This document shows, in pieces, positions 1 through 5,629 of a stretch of DNA of 9,289 nucleotides. Below the pieces are notes generated by a model that saw only the letters and a program-made list of their open reading frames with translations, did not search any database and had not been told where the DNA came from. The translations under genes were made by a program, and so were the position numbers. Source of the DNA: Candidatus Methanophagaceae archaeon (lineage in GTDB: Archaea; Halobacteriota; Syntropharchaeia; Alkanophagales; Methanospirareceae); assembly GCA_013374505.1 (NCBI GenBank), contig QENJ01000235.1, positions 1 to 9,289 of the forward strand, read 5' to 3'. Within the stretch, counting starts at the first letter, position 1. Every line of letters begins with the position of its first letter.

Positions 1-471
1 GCATTTGCCTTCTTTCGTTTCTATTATCTCTCGCGTCTCATCTTCACTTCGCACATATCGTCTCTTCGCATCTATTGCAACCATACAAGCTTGACTGCCA
101 AACCGTCTCGCAAGTTCGTTCACCAGTTTGGGGTTCTTCAGTGCTGCGGTGTTCACAGAGACTTTATCCGCGCCTGCGTTGAATGCTCTTCTCGCATCCT
201 CTATGCTGTGAATACCGCCACCTACTGTAAGAGGCATGAACACGTTACTCGCGGTTTTCGCTATTACATGCGCCATCGTTTCTCTTCTTTCGTGCGATGC
301 GGTGATGTCTAGGAAAACAAGTTCGTCTGCGCCTTGTTCATCGTATTCTGCTGCAAGATCCCAGGGGATACCCGCGTATCTTATCTGCTTGAATTCTATT
401 CCTTTTACTACTCGTCCACCGGGCACGCCGAAGTCACAGTCCAAACAGGGGATTATACGTTTCGCTAACAT
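1..471 (-). CDS. hisF: Imidazole glycerol phosphate synthase, cyclase subunit HisF (3' end cut off by window edge)
   Basis: HisF is the (beta/alpha)8-barrel cyclase subunit of imidazole glycerol phosphate synthase. It uses ammonia delivered from HisH to convert PRFAR into IGP and AICAR in cytoplasmic histidine synthesis. The visible 157 codons, of about 270 expected, begin MLAKRIIPCLDCDFGVPGGR. Asp11 matches the catalytic Asp11 of the Thermotoga enzyme. VVKG, ELVFLDITAS and PLTVGGGI (phosphate-binding Gly) follow. VAIDAKRR places Asp134 at the second catalytic Asp (130 in Thermotoga, shifted by a 4-residue insertion after the first strand). This DFGVPGG insertion is familiar from archaeal HisF of the Methanosarcina type. 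The frame is open to the window edge, so the C-terminal barrel half is missing only because of the cut. The ATG (471-469) lies 5 nt after the hisH stop, so the two are probably co-translated. Identity is near certain. Confidence 0.96.
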   Translation of the reverse strand, partial: MLAKRIIPCLDCDFGVPGGRVVKGIEFKQIRYAGIPWDLAAEYDEQGADELVFLDITASHERRETMAHVIAKTASNVFMPLTVGGGIHSIEDARRAFNAGADKVSVNTAALKNPKLVNELARRFGSQACMVAIDAKRRYVRSEDETREIIETKEGKC

Positions 472-476
472 TTTGT

Positions 477-1079
477 TTATTCACACACCATCACAAAATC
501 ACTCAAAACCTGCAACCCTTTCTTTGACGATTTCTCCGGATGAAACTGAACGCCATACACGTTCTCCTTATTCACAACCGCAGCTAATTCCACGCCGTAT
601 TCTACCGTTGCTACCGTAGCGTCATCATCTCTCGGCACGCAATAATAAGAATGTACAAAATAGAAATAATCGGCATCCGTAATCCCATCCAGCAGCTCTG
701 AATCCCTTTGTAAGTGCAGATTGTTCCAGCCCATATGTGGCACGCGCACATTTGCGGATAATCGAACCACATCTCCTGGTATCAACCCCAACCCTTTTTC
801 ATTGCCCTCTTCGCTCGCGTCAAACAGAATATGCATCCCTATGCAGATCCCAAGTACCGGCACGCCCGATTCTACAACCTCGATTAACGCTTCAGAAAAC
901 GGTTCTAGATTCCGTATGCAGTCATCAAAGGCACCCACGCCGGGCACAATAACGCCTTCCGCCGCCATTATATCCGTAATATTATCGGCAGTAATCACCA
1001 TCGGGCGATCATACACTCTTTTCAGCCCGTTATATATGCTGAACAGATTCCCCATCCCATAGTCTATTATTGCGATCAT
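477..1079 (-). CDS. hisH: Imidazole glycerol phosphate synthase, glutamine amidotransferase subunit HisH
   Basis: HisH is the class I (triad) glutaminase that supplies ammonia through the HisF barrel for IGP synthesis. The 200 residues match the family's usual length. MIAIIDYGMGN opens the protein, and PGVGAF (46-51) forms the oxyanion-strand region. GICIGMH carries nucleophile Cys79, VPHMGWN (113-119) is the HisH signature, and GVQFHPEKS supplies His180 and Glu182 of the triad. All catalytic residues are present. The ATG at 1079-1077 gives the canonical N-terminus, and AAAGG just upstream could serve as a weak ribosome site. hisF starts 5 nt after the TAA stop, so the two subunits are likely made from one transcript. 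Upstream lies the repeat-rich spacer separating it from carA. Its A/T elements could give hisHF a promoter of its own, though read-through from carBA is not excluded. Confidence 0.97.
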   Translation of the reverse strand: MIAIIDYGMGNLFSIYNGLKRVYDRPMVITADNITDIMAAEGVIVPGVGAFDDCIRNLEPFSEALIEVVESGVPVLGICIGMHILFDASEEGNEKGLGLIPGDVVRLSANVRVPHMGWNNLHLQRDSELLDGITDADYFYFVHSYYCVPRDDDATVATVEYGVELAAVVNKENVYGVQFHPEKSSKKGLQVLSDFVMVCE

Positions 1080-1083
1080 AAAC

Positions 1084-1218
1084 CTTTTCTTAGAAAGAAA
1101 AGCTTTACCAAAAGAAATATTTTTCCTTTTAGCACAGGTTTTCTTTTTGGAAAAAAGAAAAAGTGTAAAGAAAGCTTTACCAAAGAAATATTTTTTCTTT
1201 TTTCTAAAAAGAAAAAAT
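1084..1218. repeat. Three same-core hairpins and a duplicated ~32-nt repeat in the carA-hisH spacer
   Basis: The 174-nt spacer is highly structured. Hairpin 1 (1084-1102) has an 8-bp perfect stem and loop AGA. Hairpin 2 (1139-1161) has a 10-bp perfect stem and loop GGA. Hairpin 3 (1190-1218) has a 13-bp perfect stem and loop TCT. All three share the core TTTTCTT...AAGAAAA. Between them lie two near-identical direct repeats, about 1097-1130 and 1170-1201, sharing GCTTTACCAAA, GAAATATTTTT and then CTTTT. A small hairpin GTAAAG/CTTTAC (1165-1180) overlaps the second copy. On the transcribed strand, hairpin 3 gives T-rich runs after carA, compatible with an archaeal terminator. The AAATATTT in each repeat (1115-1122, 1186-1193) could act as a TATA-like element for hisH. 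The structure is seen directly; both roles are inferred. Confidence 0.85.
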
Positions 1219-1253
1219 GTCTAAATCTAGTGGGTTTTTTTAATTCCTCCTTC

Positions 1254-2330
1254 CTATCCTATCTTTGCAAGTTCGTCAAAGAAGATCTGCTCCGTATCCC
1301 ATGGGCCTGGACTCGCTTCTGGGTGATACTGCACGCATTTAATACTCAGATATGCGTTCTCAAAGCCTTCTACTGTGTTATCATTCGCATTTAGCTGCGT
1401 TAGTTCTAATTTACCGTCCATCGAATCTATATCAACAGCAAAACCATGATTCTGCGCTGTTATGTACACTCGGCCGCTTTTGAGGTCTTTCACGGGTTGG
1501 TTCGCACCCCGATGCCCGAATTTTAGTTTATACGTGTCGCAACCAAGCGCAAGCGCTATTATCTGTAAGCCGAGGCAAATACCGTAAATTGGTATCTCAC
1601 CTGCGGCTTTTTTTACCACGTCCATTGCGTTTCTTCCTCGTTTTGGGTCGCCGGGCCCGTTTGAAAGCAGCAACGCATCAGGTTCCACATCCAGTATCTC
1701 AGATTTACCGGTGTTTGTCGGGAACACGAAAACGTCCAAATCCCGTTCTGCTAAGTTATTCAATATGTTCCTCTTCACACCCAGATCAATTACCGCTATC
1801 CTTTTACCATCCCCTTTTATTCTGTAAGGCTTCTTGCACGTAACCTGCTCGATCAAATCAAGCTCGGAGATTTCGGGTTGAGCCCTTGCGAGTTCTAGGG
1901 CATTTGCTTTTTCTTCTTCGCTGCAATTTCCTACCACATTCAAACATGCTTTCATCGTGCCGTATTGCCTTGTCTTTATCGTCAGCATCCTCGTATCTAG
2001 TTCGCATATCCCGGGCACTCCTTCGTCTATCAAGAACTGATCTATACTCCGATTACTTTTATAATGTGAAGGGAAATCGCATTTCTCTCTTACCACAAAG
2101 CCTTCTACTTTTAGCCCGTCTGATTGGAACTTAGCACCGCTCACGCCATAATTACCGATGAGCGGATATGTGGGCATTAATATCTGGCCCTTATACGAAG
2201 GGTCCGTCAGTGCTTCTTCGTAACCTGTAAACGGAGTTGCAAATACGAGTTCGCCTAATGCGGTGCCTTCCGCGCCCCAACCTTCTCCTTCTACTACTGT
2301 TCCATCTTCAAGAGCTAGAATTGCTTTCAT
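1254..2330 (-). CDS. carA: Carbamoyl phosphate synthase small (glutaminase) subunit CarA
   Basis: CarA hydrolyses glutamine and channels ammonia to CarB for carbamoyl phosphate synthesis, feeding pyrimidine and arginine pathways. The protein has 358 residues, slightly shorter than the 382 of E. coli. The N-terminal CarA-specific domain is seen in FTGYEEALTDPSYKGQI (34-50), PLIGNYG (56-62) and CELDTR (109-114). The class I amidotransferase domain runs from about residue 177 (RIAVIDLGVKRNI). It contains SNGPGDP (223-229), nucleophile Cys252 in GICLGLQ, GHRGANQPV (272-280), and His336/Glu338 in QYHPEASPGP. All triad residues are present. The ATG overlaps the carB stop in TCAT (plus-strand 2327-2330, i.e. 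ATGA), with no clear ribosome site, which points to translational coupling to carB. It ends in TAG. A GGAAGGAGG sequence just after the stop has no start codon near it. Confidence 0.97.
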   Translation of the reverse strand: MKAILALEDGTVVEGEGWGAEGTALGELVFATPFTGYEEALTDPSYKGQILMPTYPLIGNYGVSGAKFQSDGLKVEGFVVREKCDFPSHYKSNRSIDQFLIDEGVPGICELDTRMLTIKTRQYGTMKACLNVVGNCSEEEKANALELARAQPEISELDLIEQVTCKKPYRIKGDGKRIAVIDLGVKRNILNNLAERDLDVFVFPTNTGKSEILDVEPDALLLSNGPGDPKRGRNAMDVVKKAAGEIPIYGICLGLQIIALALGCDTYKLKFGHRGANQPVKDLKSGRVYITAQNHGFAVDIDSMDGKLELTQLNANDNTVEGFENAYLSIKCVQYHPEASPGPWDTEQIFFDELAKIG

Positions 2331-5300
2331 TTTGTAAAAAACTCATTTATTGATTTTACTTCTATTTCCCCACTTTTCATTCCCAATATAGCAGATGCCG
2401 CCGCCTTCGCCGCCTGCATCGTTGTTATATACGGCACACCGAGCTCAATGCAAGCCCTGCGTATCTGGGATCCATCCTTATAGGACTGTTTATCAGTAGG
2501 AGTATTTATCACCAGCTTTATCTCTTGCGTGTGCATCATCTCTATCACATTTGGAGACCCATCTTGCAACTTCTTTAGTTTCTTTGCGTCAATCCCGCAC
2601 TGCCTTAGATACTCCACAGTGCCTTTTGTGCCGACAATAGAGAGCCCCGCTTTTTTTAAGTTCTGTGCAACAGCCTCTATCTCCGCTCTGTCCTCTTCAC
2701 ATACCGAAATGAAGACGATACTGCCCATATCCAACGGCAAAGGATTATAAGCCGCGAGTTCCGACTTGAAAAACGCCTTATCGAACTCGTCATCTATCCC
2801 CATCACCTCGCCCGTGCTCTTCATCTCAGGTCCTAAAATAGTGTCAACACCCGTAAACTTCAAAAACGGCAATACTACCTCCTTCACTGCTACATGCCCT
2901 AGTTCTACTTCATTAACTTCCAGATCCTTTAGTTTATGCCCCAACATCACCTTAGCCGCGAGCTTTGCAAGTGGTACTCCTGCTGCCTTCGCAACGAACG
3001 GGACTGTCCTACTTGACCTCGGATTCACTTCCAGCACGTAAACCACGTCATCTTTAACCGCCATCTGAAGGTTAAGCAGCCCTTGTATCTGCAATCCAAG
3101 CGCTATCCGTCGAGTGTAGTCCCTTACCGTTTCTATGACCTCAGCAGACAATGATTGCGGTGGAATAACACAAGCGGAATCGCCGGAATGAACGCCCGCT
3201 TCCTCTATGTGCTCCATTATCGCACCAATCAGAACCTCTTCGCCATCACACACTGCATCCACATCTACCTCAGTAGCTTTTTCCAGGAATTTATCTATTA
3301 GTACTGGCTTCTCTTTTGATACTCGCACCGCCTCATGCATGTATCTACTCAGCTCTTCTTCTTCATACACTATCTCCATTGCTCGTCCGCCTAACACGTA
3401 GGATGGGCGAACAAGCACAGGAAAACCTATCCGCGATACTACTTCCTTCGCGCCTTCCAGTGAGGTCGCATAGCCGTTATCAGCCTGTGGTATTTGCAGC
3501 CGTAGCAGGAACTTGCTGAATCGCTCCCTATCTTCTGCAATATCTATGTTCTCAGGGTCTGTACCCATGATTGTCGTCTTTGCTCCCAACCGTTCCAATT
3601 CTTTCTTCAGTGGAACCGCTAAGTTGATCGAAGTCTGACCGCCAAACTGCACCATCACACCATCGTAGTTCTCCTTCTCTATCACGTTCATCACGTCTTC
3701 AAACGTCAAAGGCTCGAAGAAGAGTTTGTCTGAGGTATCGTAGTCTGTGGATACGGTCTCAGGGTTGTTATTTATTATATGCGTTTCTATTCCTTCTTCC
3801 TTCAGCGCTTTGACTGCATGCACAGTGCAATAATCGAACTCTATTCCCTGTCCTATTCTGATAGGACCCGCACCAATAATCAACACCTTCTTTCGTGTCG
3901 AGGGCTTTAATTCACATTCTTGCTCATAAGAGGAATAGAAATAAGGTGTTTTCGCCTCGAATTCGGCTGCGCATGTGTCCACCATCTTATAGGTAGGCAA
4001 AAGACCGCCTTTTCTTCTGAGGTCGCTTATCTCTTCACTGTTTCGCCCGGTTAGCGATGCAATCCGTTCATCGGTGAACCCCATTCTCTTCGCTTTTCGC
4101 ATATTCTCGCGTAGGTTCGCCTTCAATTTCGTCTCCATCTGCACTATCTTCGCTATCTTATTTATGAAGAACGGGTCTATGCAGCTCAGATCAGCTATTG
4201 CTTTTATGCTAATACCTCGTTTCAAAGCCTCGTAAATCGCGAAAATACGATCGTCCGTTGGTATTTCTAAAAGCCGTTTCAGCTCTGTTTCTGACCAGTT
4301 CTCATAGCCAGCGCCAAAGTCCTTGTCTATGTCTAATGACCGAAGCGCTTTTTGTAACGCCGCTTCAAAAGTCCGCCCTATCGCCATTACCTCTCCCGTG
4401 CTCTTCATAGAGGTCGTTAAAGTTCTATCAGCATTTGAGAACTTATCAAAAGGCCATCGCGGTATCTTCACCACTACGTAATCTATTGCGGGCTCAAAGG
4501 AAGCAGGTGTCTCTTCCGTTACGTCATTCCTTATCTCGTCCAGATGGAGCCCGATCGCGATCTTCGCCGCTACACGTGCAATTGGATACCCGGTAGCCTT
4601 TGATGCAAGTGCAGACGATCTGGACACACGAGGATTTACTTCTATTACTCTGTAAGAACCGTCTTTTAATGCTAACTGGACATTGCAGCCGCCTTCTACT
4701 CGTAACGCACGTATTATTCTTAGCGATGCCGACCTCAACATCTGATGCTCCTCATCGGTTAAAGTCTGTGTGGGCGTGACCACAATTGATTCGCCGGTAT
4801 GAACGCCCATTGCATCGAGGTTCTCCATGTTGCAGATCGTAATGCACGTGTCATTTGCATCACGCATCACTTCATACTCTATCTCCTTCCAGCCAAGTAC
4901 GCTCTCTTCTACTAAAACCTGATGAATACGCGAAATTTGTAGCCCGTAAGATACTATCCCCCTAAGCTCATCAAGCGTCCTCGCTATTCCTCCTCCAGTG
5001 CCGCCCAGAGTGTAAGAAGGTCGGATTATAACCGGTAGGCCAAGTTCAGTCGCAACTTCTTCGGCTTCTGCCACGGAAGTAACCGTAACGCCTCGCGGTA
5101 TCGGCTCGTTTATGTGTTCCATCGCTTGTTTGAATCGTTCTCGATCTTCAGCGTCATAGATAGCCTCTAAAGGCGTACCGAGAACTTTTATGTCGTATTT
5201 AGATAATACGCCAAGTTCTGCTAATTCTGCCGTCAGGTTCAATGCAGTTTGGCCACCCAAACCCGCTAAAATGCCGTCCGGACGTTCCTTCTCCACTATC

Positions 5301-5527
5301 TTCGCTACCACATCCGCCAGCAGCGGCTCTATGTATATGACATCGGCCATCTCAAAATCGGTCATTATCGTTGCGGGATTGGAATTCACAAGTACTACTT
5401 CCACGCCTTCTTCTCTTAACGCCCGACAAGCTTGCGAACCCGAGAAATCGAACTCGGCTGCTTGCCCTATCTGTATCGGACCAGAACCTATTACCAGTAC
5501 TTTTTTAACGTCTTCTGCTTTTGGCAC
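2327..5527 (-). CDS. carB: Carbamoyl phosphate synthase large subunit CarB
   Basis: CarB makes carbamoyl phosphate from bicarbonate, ammonia and two ATP. It has 1066 residues, close to the 1073 of E. coli, and is not split as in some archaea. The first half (about 1-400) has LVIGSGPIQIGQAAEFD (11-27), RPSYTLGGTGGG (169-180) and EVNPRVSRSSALASK with metal-binding Glu296/Asn298. An oligomerisation region spans about 400-545. The second ATP-grasp half opens with LIIGAGPIRIGQGIEFDY near 545 and has RPSYVLGGRAME and EVNPRSSRTVPF. From about 930 a methylglyoxal-synthase-like regulatory domain follows. GTG at 5527-5525 gives the canonical start (PKAEDVKKVLVIG), while the other genes here use ATG. 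carB precedes carA, the reverse of the usual order, with a 4-nt overlap. A TATA-like element lies 29-36 nt upstream of the start. Confidence 0.97.
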   Translation of the reverse strand: MPKAEDVKKVLVIGSGPIQIGQAAEFDFSGSQACRALREEGVEVVLVNSNPATIMTDFEMADVIYIEPLLADVVAKIVEKERPDGILAGLGGQTALNLTAELAELGVLSKYDIKVLGTPLEAIYDAEDRERFKQAMEHINEPIPRGVTVTSVAEAEEVATELGLPVIIRPSYTLGGTGGGIARTLDELRGIVSYGLQISRIHQVLVEESVLGWKEIEYEVMRDANDTCITICNMENLDAMGVHTGESIVVTPTQTLTDEEHQMLRSASLRIIRALRVEGGCNVQLALKDGSYRVIEVNPRVSRSSALASKATGYPIARVAAKIAIGLHLDEIRNDVTEETPASFEPAIDYVVVKIPRWPFDKFSNADRTLTTSMKSTGEVMAIGRTFEAALQKALRSLDIDKDFGAGYENWSETELKRLLEIPTDDRIFAIYEALKRGISIKAIADLSCIDPFFINKIAKIVQMETKLKANLRENMRKAKRMGFTDERIASLTGRNSEEISDLRRKGGLLPTYKMVDTCAAEFEAKTPYFYSSYEQECELKPSTRKKVLIIGAGPIRIGQGIEFDYCTVHAVKALKEEGIETHIINNNPETVSTDYDTSDKLFFEPLTFEDVMNVIEKENYDGVMVQFGGQTSINLAVPLKKELERLGAKTTIMGTDPENIDIAEDRERFSKFLLRLQIPQADNGYATSLEGAKEVVSRIGFPVLVRPSYVLGGRAMEIVYEEEELSRYMHEAVRVSKEKPVLIDKFLEKATEVDVDAVCDGEEVLIGAIMEHIEEAGVHSGDSACVIPPQSLSAEVIETVRDYTRRIALGLQIQGLLNLQMAVKDDVVYVLEVNPRSSRTVPFVAKAAGVPLAKLAAKVMLGHKLKDLEVNEVELGHVAVKEVVLPFLKFTGVDTILGPEMKSTGEVMGIDDEFDKAFFKSELAAYNPLPLDMGSIVFISVCEEDRAEIEAVAQNLKKAGLSIVGTKGTVEYLRQCGIDAKKLKKLQDGSPNVIEMMHTQEIKLVINTPTDKQSYKDGSQIRRACIELGVPYITTMQAAKAAASAILGMKSGEIEVKSINEFFTK

Positions 5528-5555
5528 TTTCTTCTATTTAATAATCTTGCAACAT

Positions 5556-5563
5556 CATAAAAA
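5556..5563 (-). promoter_or_regulatory. Candidate TATA element and CATCA-rich stretch upstream of carB
   Basis: Read on the minus strand, TTTTTATG lies 29-36 nt before the carB GTG, a spacing that would give a leader of only a few nucleotides, as often seen in archaea. Just upstream the motif CATCA (TGATG on the transcribed strand) occurs four times within 24 nt (5553, 5564, 5569, 5572). The 102-nt gap between the class II amidotransferase gene and carB holds no other recognisable element and no clear terminator. Promoter identity is inferred from position and composition only. Confidence 0.35.
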
Positions 5564-5629
5564 CATCACATCATCAGAAAATGGGATTGCTTATTATTTC
5601 CGCTTTTCGATTTCTGTGGTTCAAGAATC

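Noticed and set aside
236..619. Plus-strand open frame of 127 codons
   Set aside because: It lies antisense to hisF and hisH, both of which have complete catalytic motifs; its product is low in recognisable features and Ser/Pro-rich, as antisense frames often are.
1084..1218. CRISPR-like array in the carA-hisH spacer
   Set aside because: The repeats are A/T-rich hairpins with only two linker copies; there are no spacers of uniform length with unique sequence and no cas genes.
1243..1253. Strong GGAGG-type sequence just after the carA stop on the minus strand, possibly announcing a small gene
   Set aside because: No ATG, GTG or TTG follows at a usable distance before the repeat array, so no translated product is supported.
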